Shown: piece after piece, positions 35,258-44,608 of the stretch | How the letters are laid out: every line of letters begins with the position of its first letter | Numbering within the stretch: position 1 is the stretch's first letter | From: Nitrosomonas eutropha | GTDB lineage: Bacteria; Pseudomonadota; Gammaproteobacteria; Burkholderiales; Nitrosomonadaceae | Reading direction: 5' to 3' | DNA length: 64,000 nucleotides | Assembly (NCBI RefSeq): GCF_003201195.1 | Contig: NZ_QICQ01000009.1 | Span: forward strand, 1 to 64,000 | Position numbers and translations under genes: made by a program | Notes under the pieces: model-generated | The model's database searches: none | What the model was told of the DNA's origin: nothing | What the model saw: the letters and a program-made list of their open reading frames with translations, nothing else

Positions 35258-37351
35258 TCAGAATTGATATGAAACAGCCAGTTTGTAGTTGCGTCCCGGA
35301 TCTTTCAACACGTTGAGGTGACGGCGATAATCCTTGTCAGTCAGATTGTCGATTCCAAAATCAAAACGTAACCCTTTAGCCGGGCCGTTTTGTGGCAGCC
35401 AGGTTAATGTTAGATCATGCAGTGTATAGCCAGGTGTCGGGGTTCCACCTGTTGGTACACGATGTTGTGCACTGACAATACTGCTGCGCCAGCCCAGGGA
35501 AAGATCATGAGTTGGCCAATTTAACCCGGCCATTACAATCCATTTATCTGGCTGAACATTGGACAATACCCCGCCACTCGTCCGGTTGTGACCCCGGGTC
35601 TGAGCGTAGGAGAAGCCGGTGTAGCTATATTTCGCCGCATAGCTGGTCTCTATTTCGAATCCTTTCAGCAGGGCATCATGTACATTGTCACTGGTTGTGG
35701 TGCCGCCTCTGCCTGGGTTGCCAGGAACCGGGCGAAAGACAAAATCAACCATCAGATCAACGAAATTTTTAACCTTATTATGGAAATAAGTTCCGCGCAT
35801 CGTCAGTTGATCGTTTTCAAACAGCAGATTCGATTTTTGTATGCGTGCGCCAATTTCCTTATTGAAGGCAGTTTCCGGTTTAAGATCGGGATTGGGGGTA
35901 AACAGATTGGAACACCTTGGTCCACAAGTGAAATGTGTACCGGTCGTAAACAGTTCGCCTAGTGTCGGTGCGCGAAATGCTTCGCTGTAGCCACCAGTGA
36001 TTGAGAACCATTCAGTTACCTTAAGCAGTCCACCAAGCTTGAAATTGACGCGATCATTTTGATTGGAGCTGACGGATATGCCATCTGCCTTACTGCTGAA
36101 ATAATCCCAACGTATACCAGGAATGAGTGACAATCGTTCCCACAACGTGATTTCATCCTGCAAATACAGGCCAACGACATCTGCTTCGCCCCGGGGGAAT
36201 TCCGGTCGTGTGGCGCCATTGCGTTTGCCTTTAGCTTCATTATGAAAATAATCAACGCCATAGGTAATTAATTGGGTTGTAAAACTGTTCAGCTCAAGGC
36301 GCGAGCTGTTGCGTGCATTGATGCCGGTCGTGGAGAAATCAGTTTCATCGCGCCGCCGGTCAAATAACCGTTTCTCGAGACTGTAGGTAGTATTGTGGTA
36401 GACCAGTACTTCAGGATTGAGCCAGGCATTATCCACATTTTCATAACGATAGCGCAGTGTATAGTTGCGCTGCTCGGTATCCCGATCTACCAGTGTGTTG
36501 GCCGTAGAAGCGGCTTGCGGGTTGGAAGGTACTTTACCGGCCTGATCGAACGTTTGTGCAGAAAATGTGAAGCGATGATCGCCTGGTGTCCAGTTAAATT
36601 TGGCCAGACTGGCATAGGATTCAAAGCGGGAGTTTTGTAGTTTGGAGCCGTCGCCGTGACGGATATCGTCGGCTGCATTACGGTAGGAAAAATCAAGCAG
36701 ATAATCGAATTGTTCTCCAACCAGCCCGTAAGCACTGATGCCGGGAATATATTGCTCGTTCATGCTCTGGAATCCCCCTCGAACTTTCATGCCGAAACGC
36801 TCACCGGAACGCAGCAGATCGGTTGCATCCAGCGTGGTTAAGGAGATAACGCCACCGAGCGCGCCACTGCCCCATACGGTGGAAGCCGGCCCGCGCATGA
36901 CATCCACGCGCTTGAGCAGACTAGGGTCGGTAAAGATGCGGGCATTGTGACCACGGTTGAAATCCTGTCTGGCACCATCCAGCAGGAACAGGATGCGATC
37001 ATCCCCCATGCCGCGCATGACCGGACTAAGGCCCAGATTGCGCGGCCCACCACCCAGTTCAACGTTAGGCAGGTAACGGAGGACATCTCCTATATCAGCT
37101 GCTTGCCGGGTCCGTATCTGCTCGGTATCGACCACACTGACTGATTCGGGCACTTCGCTTACCTTTCGACTGGTGCGGGTAGCGGTAACGGTGATTTCCT
37201 TCAAGTCAGCGGAAGCCAGCCTACTTTCAGATTTTGTGCCAGCTGATGTTGTCTGTGCATGAACAGCATTAGAAAGCATCGATACAGCCATGATGATTGC
37301 AAAATAAAAAATGTTGAGTGCGGCTGGATAATGCTTGCATCTCGGTGACAT
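35258..37351 (-). CDS. TonB-dependent haem/haemoprotein receptor
   Basis: A 697-residue outer-membrane receptor with a signal peptide ending AVHAQ. The plug domain begins ITVTATRTSRKVSEVPESVSVVD and holds VMRGMGDDRILFLLDGARQ and VDVMRGPASTVWGSGALGG. The barrel has the FRAP box (YSEAFRAPTLGELF) followed by FTPNPDLKPETAFNKE, both typical of HmuR/HutA-type haem receptors. It ends in the aromatic YQF. GGAGGAAG lies about 8 bp before the start. It is the last gene of a minus-strand set after DUF2325 and the CbiX-like gene, about 96 bp from the latter. Confidence 0.88.
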   Translation of the reverse strand: MSPRCKHYPAALNIFYFAIIMAVSMLSNAVHAQTTSAGTKSESRLASADLKEITVTATRTSRKVSEVPESVSVVDTEQIRTRQAADIGDVLRYLPNVELGGGPRNLGLSPVMRGMGDDRILFLLDGARQDFNRGHNARIFTDPSLLKRVDVMRGPASTVWGSGALGGVISLTTLDATDLLRSGERFGMKVRGGFQSMNEQYIPGISAYGLVGEQFDYLLDFSYRNAADDIRHGDGSKLQNSRFESYASLAKFNWTPGDHRFTFSAQTFDQAGKVPSNPQAASTANTLVDRDTEQRNYTLRYRYENVDNAWLNPEVLVYHNTTYSLEKRLFDRRRDETDFSTTGINARNSSRLELNSFTTQLITYGVDYFHNEAKGKRNGATRPEFPRGEADVVGLYLQDEITLWERLSLIPGIRWDYFSSKADGISVSSNQNDRVNFKLGGLLKVTEWFSITGGYSEAFRAPTLGELFTTGTHFTCGPRCSNLFTPNPDLKPETAFNKEIGARIQKSNLLFENDQLTMRGTYFHNKVKNFVDLMVDFVFRPVPGNPGRGGTTTSDNVHDALLKGFEIETSYAAKYSYTGFSYAQTRGHNRTSGGVLSNVQPDKWIVMAGLNWPTHDLSLGWRSSIVSAQHRVPTGGTPTPGYTLHDLTLTWLPQNGPAKGLRFDFGIDNLTDKDYRRHLNVLKDPGRNYKLAVSYQF

Positions 37352-37381
37352 AAAAATACTTCCTCCAGAAATGAGTAATTT

Positions 37382-37416
37382 CTGGCTGGCTGGCGTAGTG
37401 CTGGCTGGCTGGCTGG
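37382..37416. repeat. CTGG tetranucleotide repeats upstream of the haem receptor
   Basis: Three CTGG units (37382-37393), a 7-bp break and four more units (37401-37416) lie 31-65 bp upstream of the receptor start on the minus strand. Such tracts can slip during replication; here the copy number is low and the tract is outside the coding region. Confidence 0.6.
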
Positions 37417-37447
37417 AACAGCGGTTTTTGTTGCCACGGTAATGTTT

Positions 37448-39169
37448 TTAGTTATTGATGGCTTCCTCGTGCTGCTTTATTCCTTGTTGAATTTGTTCAT
37501 CGACCCATTGCGTGAACAAGGGGTGAGGCGCAAAACCTTCTCCCAGTTCGAATTTGAGTCCCTCCAGGAATTTTTTTTCTGGACCAGTACTGGTTGTGCG
37601 TGCGGGGATGACGATGGCTGTGCCCCCTTGTTTGTTGGCTTCGGTTACCATGGCTCTTGTTTTTTTAACCCAGGGCGCACGTTTTTTTGGCCAATCTTCG
37701 CGCCAGGTGGCAACCTTGAATGCTTTGAAATTTTCACCGCCATTGCTGCGTATTTGATGGGTGATGTTTTCCAGATTTTGCAACCATTTATCGTTGTGCT
37801 GATCATCCTGCGCGCCGTGCGCAGTCAGAATGACAGTTTCTTTAGATGGATCCTTGGAGAGCGCAAGTACACGATCAAACAGTGCTTTTGCAAATAGGGG
37901 GCTATCCTCATAACCGCCTGTCCAGATGGCCGGTAAGGATGTCAGGATCCTGGGAACGGGTTTGCTGGATTCTCCATGTCCGTGCTTGCCATGTCCATTC
38001 TGTGTTTTGCTGTTGGCTATAGCTTGCTTGGTTTCAGGATCCTCGATATCCATCCCGACCAGGTGTGCGATTTCCTTACGGAATGAATTTTTGGTTGCGA
38101 AGGCACTGACGATAATTGCTGCTTTGGCGCCGCGCTGCTCCAGCTTGTGCAGTGCATGTTCGATTGTAAGAGGATCCGCCATGGAAAAGGCAAATTCGAT
38201 TTTGTAGCGATCCATCAGGGGGTGTACTGCTGTACGCAGATTCTCATTCCAATGAAAATCAGAACCATGAGCAAACAGGATAACGCCGGTATCTTCTGCT
38301 GCCAGGGGCAGATGACGATTAGCTTCCCGCTTCATCCACATCGTCAGTTGCTGTGGTTCGATTCCAAAGTTATTGAGTACTGCATTCTGAGGTAGCAGCT
38401 GTTTCAGTCGTGCGTCGAGCGACATCATGCTGTCATGTTTGGGGCCCAGAGCAAACAAGATAACCTGGTTCTTGCTATTTTTAATGGCCGGAAGAGATGT
38501 CAGTACGTTGGAAAGTTTTCGTTTTATACTATTCATGTAGCCTTCCGGAGATTCGTTTTCTGATCTTTCCGGAAGGATCAGGGCATTGATCGAACGAAAA
38601 TTGATTCCTGCTGATGCCTGTTTGATAATTCGCATCCAGTCGTTATACATCGCACGTCTGTCCTTATCATTTTGTGCGCCAAAACCTACTACAAGTAGGT
38701 TTTGACGGGCCGTATGTTCCATGGTGCGCAACCAGGCGGCGAGCGCCTCAACTGCGAAATAACTTTCACCATAAGGTTGCGCAAAAATAGTGGGGGCAAT
38801 TTTATTTTTCTGCGTGATCAGCTGATAAATGAGTTGATAATGCGGTTCTGCTGCAGAAATAAACAAAGGCAATACCACAATACGGCTGACATTGCGGCTA
38901 TGCAGGCTGGCCAATGCAGATTGCAGGGTTTGCTGGGTACGCTCGTCAGTAACGAATACCAGTGCTGCCGGATGATTGACGGAGAAAGGTAAGAATGCTT
39001 CGCGGATCTCCTCGTTGCCCACAAAGCCTCGATCGGCTGTAATCACCAAAAAACCGGTTTGATCTGTCGATTCTGTATTGGTCGCATACGCCTCGCCGGT
39101 ACTTGGCAGAACAAATACCAATAAATAAAGCGACATAACAGTTTTTACTGTTCTAATTCCAAAAGACAT
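37448..39169 (-). CDS. Exported double CbiX-like protein with His-rich linker
   Basis: A 573-residue protein with a signal peptide (TVMSLYLLVFVLPSTGEAYA) and two tandem CbiX/SirB-like regions. In the first, the usual strand 'LVxHGS' is replaced by LVITADRGF (residues 41-49), so the catalytic His is absent. In the second, VILFAHGSDFHWNENLR (His301) and VILTAHGAQDD (His451) keep it. A His-rich stretch GHGKHGHG (392-399) lies between them. Known CbiX enzymes insert Co or Fe into sirohydrochlorin in the cytoplasm; an exported one next to a haem receptor suggests periplasmic metal or tetrapyrrole handling. Start 39169 has GGAGAAAGC before it. Confidence 0.8.
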   Translation of the reverse strand: MSFGIRTVKTVMSLYLLVFVLPSTGEAYATNTESTDQTGFLVITADRGFVGNEEIREAFLPFSVNHPAALVFVTDERTQQTLQSALASLHSRNVSRIVVLPLFISAAEPHYQLIYQLITQKNKIAPTIFAQPYGESYFAVEALAAWLRTMEHTARQNLLVVGFGAQNDKDRRAMYNDWMRIIKQASAGINFRSINALILPERSENESPEGYMNSIKRKLSNVLTSLPAIKNSKNQVILFALGPKHDSMMSLDARLKQLLPQNAVLNNFGIEPQQLTMWMKREANRHLPLAAEDTGVILFAHGSDFHWNENLRTAVHPLMDRYKIEFAFSMADPLTIEHALHKLEQRGAKAAIIVSAFATKNSFRKEIAHLVGMDIEDPETKQAIANSKTQNGHGKHGHGESSKPVPRILTSLPAIWTGGYEDSPLFAKALFDRVLALSKDPSKETVILTAHGAQDDQHNDKWLQNLENITHQIRSNGGENFKAFKVATWREDWPKKRAPWVKKTRAMVTEANKQGGTAIVIPARTTSTGPEKKFLEGLKFELGEGFAPHPLFTQWVDEQIQQGIKQHEEAINN

Positions 39170-39241
39170 GCTTTCTCCGTGTTGTGTTATGAATCGAAAA
39201 ATAAGAAGAGCAAAAACTGACCAGCAGATAACGTTCAGCAC

Positions 39242-40543
39242 CTACGCCGTGGTTTCGGGTAGCAAGCTAGATAAATTATTGATGCTGGCTTCGCCTGCTG
39301 CAATTTTTGCTAATGCCGTGGCGAAGCTGGAAATGCCTGTTCCCTTGAACAATAAACAAGGCTTGCGCCCCAGGCGGCAAAGTCTTTTGATCTGATAGTA
39401 GGCAGCATGGCTGACGCAATCAGTCGGGCAAATCACCGCTGTGGCGCCGTATACCATTTCCGGTAAGCGGGATAACGCATCTTCCTGTCCGCCGTCATGA
39501 TGTGACAATTTGAAGCCAAACTGTCTGGCAAGTACGCGGTAGTGTGGTAGTTGTGCCGATCGACCGCCCACGCACAGAATGCAGTCGTAAGAAGCAGTGG
39601 GGGCATCAACTATATCGGCTGACTCTTTATCCATGGTATGAGTGGCACTAAAAGCCAGCAGCAGATTCTCCAGTGTATCTCGCTCGGTATGGAGGGTATC
39701 CCGTTCGCGATAAAGTTCAGTCAGATTGTGGCAGGCTTTTTTGAGTGATCGCTTGAGTTCATCAGCTTGAGCGACCTTGATTTGCAGTTGCTCGTTTTCT
39801 GTTGTCAGCAGCATCAGGCGCTGCCCCATACTGATCATGGTGTAGCCGGATTCCAGCATTTTCAGGCGCTGACGCAGGGTGTCATCTTCCCGTCGGGATT
39901 GCTGTAATTGCCGAATTTCTACAGTCGCCTGTTCCAGCCGCTGGCGTAAGCGCAATTCGGTCTGCGCGTGTTTTCCCTTGGTCAGCTCCAGTTGCTCGGT
40001 CAGCTCCTTCAGTGTCTGCTCTGTTTGACTTACCCGATTCTGCATAGCCGAAAGCTTGGCGACTGCTTCATGCATGTGCATATGAACCGTATCGTGAATT
40101 TCCTCCCTGGTTTCAGAACTGATGCGCTTGTGGGTAAGTGCTGCCCACAGAGGCCCGGCTACTTTCCCGTTGGAAAAGTGTGTTCTCCAAAGTGTCAATA
40201 CCTCGTTGTCAGTTTTGGCTGCCTCGAATTGTTTGATATAGCTCCGATGCAATCTGTCCAGACGCTTATGAATCGTTTCTGATACGGCATTTCTGGATGT
40301 TGCGCAGCAAACCGCCTCGACATGTAGAGCATGTGCGTTATTTGTTGGAGCATTAAAGTGAAAATGTCTGGCAAAGCATTCAAGATCTGAAGGAGGAAGG
40401 CAAAGGCCGATAACAGGGCAGTGATGGGTTCTGTCCAGCTCCCAGAGTTTCATGCGTTTTACAGGAGGCGTATGGATGTCGATTGTTTTTTCAGGTAATA
40501 AGCTATTGATTCCCGACTGTCGCAGAATTGCTGGTGCATGCAT
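39242..40543 (-). CDS. DUF2325 protein with coiled coil
   Basis: A 433-residue cytoplasmic protein. The middle (about residues 155-300) is a long heptad-rich coiled coil; the C-terminus is a DUF2325 domain with ILCVGGRSAQLPHYRVLARQ and AVICPTDCVSHAAYYQIKRL. A strong AAGGAG site 8 bp upstream fixes the start at 40543. Read leftward it is followed by the CbiX-like gene (72 bp) and the haem receptor. Function unknown; the paralogue at 31048 lacks the coiled coil. A Fur-like box lies 62 bp upstream of the start. Confidence 0.86.
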   Translation of the reverse strand: MHAPAILRQSGINSLLPEKTIDIHTPPVKRMKLWELDRTHHCPVIGLCLPPSDLECFARHFHFNAPTNNAHALHVEAVCCATSRNAVSETIHKRLDRLHRSYIKQFEAAKTDNEVLTLWRTHFSNGKVAGPLWAALTHKRISSETREEIHDTVHMHMHEAVAKLSAMQNRVSQTEQTLKELTEQLELTKGKHAQTELRLRQRLEQATVEIRQLQQSRREDDTLRQRLKMLESGYTMISMGQRLMLLTTENEQLQIKVAQADELKRSLKKACHNLTELYRERDTLHTERDTLENLLLAFSATHTMDKESADIVDAPTASYDCILCVGGRSAQLPHYRVLARQFGFKLSHHDGGQEDALSRLPEMVYGATAVICPTDCVSHAAYYQIKRLCRLGRKPCLLFKGTGISSFATALAKIAAGEASINNLSSLLPETTA

Positions 40544-40605
40544 GCGGTATCTCCTTGTGGTGAAAATATCGATCTGAATCAAATTAGACAATATGAAATA
40601 AGAAT

Positions 40606-40624
40606 GATACTAATTATCATTGGC
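40606..40624. promoter_or_regulatory. Fur-like box in the divergent region
   Basis: GATACTAATTATCATTGGC matches the inverted Fur consensus at 15 of 19 positions and contains AATGATA/TATCATT arms. It sits between the leftward DUF2325-cbiX-receptor set and the rightward propeller gene. It is closer to the former (62 bp). Confidence 0.6.
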
Positions 40625-40692
40625 ATCATCAACAATTACATTGTAATCGATCGGATATACCTCGCGATCAGGGCTTTATTTACACATCAAGA

Positions 40693-40709
40693 TGCGACAA
40701 TTTGTCGCA
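40693..40709. promoter_or_regulatory. 17-bp palindrome, copy 1
   Basis: TGCGACAATTTGTCGCA, a perfect dyad (8-bp arms around one T), lies 48 bp upstream of the propeller gene at 40758. The identical 17 bp recur at 44743. Position and sequence identity point to the binding site of a dimeric regulator. The arms loosely recall GCGNC-type response-regulator sites (PrrA/RegR), but the regulator is not identified. Confidence 0.65.
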
Positions 40710-40757
40710 TTTTCATTCTTTTTTGAATCAGTTATTCTCTGATTTTTGATGTAAATC

Positions 40758-41999
40758 ATGAAGAAGTTAATGTTTTCTCTCCCTGCACTGGCTGGATTAT
40801 TTTTCACACTTGTTCCCACGGTTACGGTCGCAACTGGGCTAAGTGCCAGTAGCTCAACACAGCAACCGCTTGCAGTGCCTGCCTCAAAATCCTCCAGATC
40901 TGCACTTGGGGTAGGGGTAATGCTGGATCAGGAAGGGCGGTTATGGTTGGCAAAAGTAGCTAATCAACACTTGCTGGTTTCCAGGTCAGAAGATGACGGA
41001 AAGCATTTTTCTGAGCCTGTGACCGTTACTCTTGCACCGGAAAACATAGCCAACGATGGTGAAAATCGCCCCAAGATTCAGGTTGTAAGTGATGGTACGG
41101 TGCTTGTCACCTGGACACAGCTACTAACAGAAAAATATGCCGGAAATATAAAGTTCTCCCGTTCAACCGATTTAGGCCGGACTTTCTCAGAGCCGGTCAT
41201 TCTGAACGATGATGGTCGTATGACCAGTCACCGTTTCGATTCCCTTGCCATTGATGGCAAGGGAAGAGTAGTAGTGGCCTGGCTGGATGCAAGAGACCGT
41301 GATACAGCGCGGGGAAAAAATGAAGAGTTCAAGGGTGTTTCACTCTATAGCAGTCAATCATTCGACAATGGTGCGCACTTCGAGCCCAATCGGCAGATTC
41401 ACCAGCATACCTGTGAGTGTTGCCGGACTGCTCTTACCTGGACCAGTGAGGGGCCAGTTGTGCTGCTGCGGAATATTTTTAGCGCCAACACCCGTGATTT
41501 CGCCGTGGTTAATCTGGACAAGACGGAAGAGGGGGCAAGAAGAGTTACCCATGATGAATGGCAGATCGATGCCTGTCCACATAACGGCGGCAGTCTTGCG
41601 ACAGACAGCAAAGGGCAATTGCATCTGACCTGGTTTACCAATGGTACAGCCGGCTCAGGCCAGTTCTATAAACGGATCAGTGGCAACCTTGAGTCGAAAC
41701 CCATGGCGCTGGGGGATATAGATGCCCAGCCCAACCACGCCGCAGTGGTAGCACATGGTGAAACCATCCTCCTCACCTGGCGTGAATTTGACGGGAACGT
41801 CTATTCCGCAAAAATGATGTTTTCAAATAATGGTGGCGAGACGTGGAGTGAGCCATGGCGCCTGATGTTATCTGCTGGTGCAAACGATTATCCGCTGCCA
41901 CTAATTAGCAATGATAAAGCCTTGGTTGTATGGAATACCGACAATGAAGGGCTGCGAATTCTACCCGTTGAAAGAGTAATTAATCGATCCGGCAGCTGA
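40758..41999 (+). CDS. Secreted Asp-box (sialidase-like) beta-propeller protein
   Basis: A 413-residue exported protein (signal peptide MKKLMFSLPALAGLFFTLVPTVTVATG). Asp-box repeats of the BNR type recur: SEDDGKHF (77-84), STDLGRTF (136-143), SFDNGAHF (201-208) and SNNGGETW (356-363), giving a six-bladed propeller fold. Sialidase catalytic residues are not evident. Two unusual motifs are TCECCR (Cys219, 221, 222) and DACPHNGG (Cys273, His275), both conserved in the paralogue at 47118. These could bind a metal or haem, or form disulfides. A TonB receptor gene follows 119 bp downstream. Likely substrate binding or processing for that receptor. Confidence 0.8.
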   Translation: MKKLMFSLPALAGLFFTLVPTVTVATGLSASSSTQQPLAVPASKSSRSALGVGVMLDQEGRLWLAKVANQHLLVSRSEDDGKHFSEPVTVTLAPENIANDGENRPKIQVVSDGTVLVTWTQLLTEKYAGNIKFSRSTDLGRTFSEPVILNDDGRMTSHRFDSLAIDGKGRVVVAWLDARDRDTARGKNEEFKGVSLYSSQSFDNGAHFEPNRQIHQHTCECCRTALTWTSEGPVVLLRNIFSANTRDFAVVNLDKTEEGARRVTHDEWQIDACPHNGGSLATDSKGQLHLTWFTNGTAGSGQFYKRISGNLESKPMALGDIDAQPNHAAVVAHGETILLTWREFDGNVYSAKMMFSNNGGETWSEPWRLMLSAGANDYPLPLISNDKALVVWNTDNEGLRILPVERVINRSGS

Positions 42000-42118
42000 A
42001 AGCCATCTTCAAAACAACAATAAACAGCAGACAACTTATGACATGTATCACAAATTAGTGATACGGCATCAGGCATTGCTGCAAATTTAATCACAAATCT
42101 GAAAGGATGGCTCAAACC

Positions 42119-44608
42119 ATGAAGCAATTTCCTCTGACATTGATCGGCCTGTTTTGTGCAGTATCAAGTTACGCTGCTCCGGGTGATGGTTCACCTGGAA
42201 AGCAAGCTCAGAGTGAGAGTAACAGGGAGTATGCGGGAGAGCAATTGGCGCAAGTGGCTGAATCAGGCAGTAATGCAGGTGCTGATAAGGAAAAAGGGAA
42301 GAAGAAAAAGGCAGGTGAGATTGCCCCACAAAACAGAACAGTTTTCAGGGAAATGGTGGTGACAGGCGAGATAGAGCGAGATTCGCGCTTTACTTCACCT
42401 TCAATGCGTGTAACTCGGACGCAGGTCGAGCAGCAGAATGCGCAAACTACGGAAGAAGTACTCAAATACATGCCCAGCCTGCAAATACGTCAGCGTTATG
42501 TGGGTGATCCGAATGGTGTGCTGGGGATCCGCGGGGCAGATATGTTTTCAACTGCGCGCAGCATGGTTTATGCCGATGGTCTACCGCTGCACAACTTTCT
42601 GCAGGCTTCTTTCAATGGTGCACCACGCTGGTCGCTGGTCGGGCCGAACGAGATCGATTCGGTTGATATTGTTTATGGTCCTTTCTCGGCCGAGTACAGT
42701 GGCAACTCGATAGGGGGAGTCGCCAATATTAGAACACGTATGCCGAACAAGCAGGAGTTTTACTTTGAAGGCAGCTTGTTCATTCAGCCTTACGAAAATT
42801 ACGGATCGGATAAGGGAACATTTATCGGTGATCGGCAGTATATTTCCTACGGTAACCGGATACAGGACAAATTTACGGTGTTTTTGGCCTATAACCGGCT
42901 GGAAGCCCAGGGTCATCCGCAGTCCTATTTTATCGACAACACCGGATTGTTCAACGTCCCCGGAGGGACACCGGTGACGGGGGGTATCAGGACGCCGGAT
43001 ACGCGTGGCACGCCCAGTATCATTTACGGTGATACCGGCCCCGAGAAAGTGAATACTCACTTGTTCAAGGGGAAATTCGGATATGACATTACTTCTGACT
43101 TGCAAGCGCTGTTTACCGTGGCGTATGAAGAACGTACGCGCAACCAGAACCATCCCAATAACTATCTGCATACAGCAAACGGTAATTATTTCTGGGGAGG
43201 AAGTTCACCTGTCTGTAACTCAGTTGTCACCTGTTCAAATCCGGGCAATGCTTCCCTGGATGGCACCCGTTTCGACGTGGTGCGAAATGGTTTTGGCAGT
43301 AGCCGCGACAAACGCGAGACATTGAATCTGGGTTTGTCGCTGCGCGGTGCGCTAACGCCTGGCTGGGATGTCGATACCACGCTCAGCTATTTCGATGTGT
43401 TAAAGGATATTCGTGCGGCTGCATTTTTCAATCATGCTGATCCAGGCAATACCGGTGCCGGGCAATTGCAGGATTTTCGTAAATTCAACTGGTGGAATTA
43501 CGATCTCAAGCTGAGTACACCGATGTTGCTGGGTTACGACAAACTGTCGTTCCTGACCGGATACCATTTTGACCAGTACAACCTTAGTTTCCGGCAATAT
43601 AGCCTGACCAATTATGATGATCTGACCCGGGGTGCGTTGCAGACTAATCGCAACAATGATGGTCGCACATCGACCCATGCGATCTTTGCACAATCGATGT
43701 TCCGTTTCCTGCCGGACTGGGATATTACGGCTGGTGTGCGGCAGGAATGGTGGGAAGCAAGCAAAGGAGTCGCTTCCAACGTGGTGGTGCCGGATCGTAC
43801 CGAGACAGCCACTTCTCCCAAGGTTTCACTGGGATATGAACCCCGGCAGTGGAAATTCCGCTATTCCTTCGGACGCGCGCACCGCTTCCCGGTGATTGCG
43901 GAGCTTTTCCAGTCACTCGGTACACCTACCAGTATTCTGACTGCAAACGCTCTACTCAAACCTGAAAATGGCGTGCACCATAACTTTATGGTGGAGTACG
44001 GGCTGCCGAAGGGTTATGCCCGTATTAACGTATTCCGGGATGACATCAAGGATGCCATCCGCCAGATCACTTCCGCCTCAGGAGTACTTACAACCAGTGC
44101 ATTCCAGAATATCGGCGAAGTTGGCACAACCGGAGTGGAGCTGATCTTCGAACAGAGAAATATTCTCGGTACACGATTTGATTTCATGTTCAACGGAACC
44201 TGGATGAATTCAAAAGTGGAAGAGGGGCCAGTTGTGAAATTTACCGAATCAACCGGTGTGTCTGCCAACTACAGCTTGACCGGAAAACAGGTTATTCGCC
44301 TGCCGCATTGGCGAGCCAACTTTTTCGGCACTTATCATGTGACGGATGCCTGGGACGTTTCCTTATCTGGCCGCTATACCAGCGATTCATATAACGACCC
44401 TGATAACAGAGATCATGTGAACAAGGTATTTGGTTCCCAGAGTGATTTTTTCTTCATGGATTTCAAAACCAGTTACCGGTACCGGTTCAATAACGGGTTG
44501 AAAAGCCGGTTTTCGTTCGGCATCAGCAACCTCAACAATGACAAGGCATGGGTATACCACCCCTATCCGCAACGTACTTATCTGCTTGAGGCAGCGTTTA
44601 GTTATTGA
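42119..44608 (+). CDS. TonB-dependent receptor (propeller-linked, copy 1)
   Basis: An 829-residue outer-membrane receptor. The signal peptide is MKQFPLTLIGLFCAVSSYA, followed by a charged linker with KEKGKKKKAGE. The plug has REMVVTGEIERD, MPSLQIRQRYVGD and IVYGPFSAEYSGNSIGGVANI. The barrel ends YLLEAAFSY. The start at 42119 is preferred because it begins the signal peptide; ATG 42107 sits too close to AAAGG. The ligand is unknown. It follows the propeller gene in the same direction and is probably in one transcript with it. Confidence 0.88.
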   Translation: MKQFPLTLIGLFCAVSSYAAPGDGSPGKQAQSESNREYAGEQLAQVAESGSNAGADKEKGKKKKAGEIAPQNRTVFREMVVTGEIERDSRFTSPSMRVTRTQVEQQNAQTTEEVLKYMPSLQIRQRYVGDPNGVLGIRGADMFSTARSMVYADGLPLHNFLQASFNGAPRWSLVGPNEIDSVDIVYGPFSAEYSGNSIGGVANIRTRMPNKQEFYFEGSLFIQPYENYGSDKGTFIGDRQYISYGNRIQDKFTVFLAYNRLEAQGHPQSYFIDNTGLFNVPGGTPVTGGIRTPDTRGTPSIIYGDTGPEKVNTHLFKGKFGYDITSDLQALFTVAYEERTRNQNHPNNYLHTANGNYFWGGSSPVCNSVVTCSNPGNASLDGTRFDVVRNGFGSSRDKRETLNLGLSLRGALTPGWDVDTTLSYFDVLKDIRAAAFFNHADPGNTGAGQLQDFRKFNWWNYDLKLSTPMLLGYDKLSFLTGYHFDQYNLSFRQYSLTNYDDLTRGALQTNRNNDGRTSTHAIFAQSMFRFLPDWDITAGVRQEWWEASKGVASNVVVPDRTETATSPKVSLGYEPRQWKFRYSFGRAHRFPVIAELFQSLGTPTSILTANALLKPENGVHHNFMVEYGLPKGYARINVFRDDIKDAIRQITSASGVLTTSAFQNIGEVGTTGVELIFEQRNILGTRFDFMFNGTWMNSKVEEGPVVKFTESTGVSANYSLTGKQVIRLPHWRANFFGTYHVTDAWDVSLSGRYTSDSYNDPDNRDHVNKVFGSQSDFFFMDFKTSYRYRFNNGLKSRFSFGISNLNNDKAWVYHPYPQRTYLLEAAFSY

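Noticed and set aside
40758-41999. Calling the propeller proteins true sialidases
   Set aside because: Asp boxes are present but the catalytic Arg triad, Tyr and Glu arrangement is not evident and two Cys/His motifs point elsewhere.
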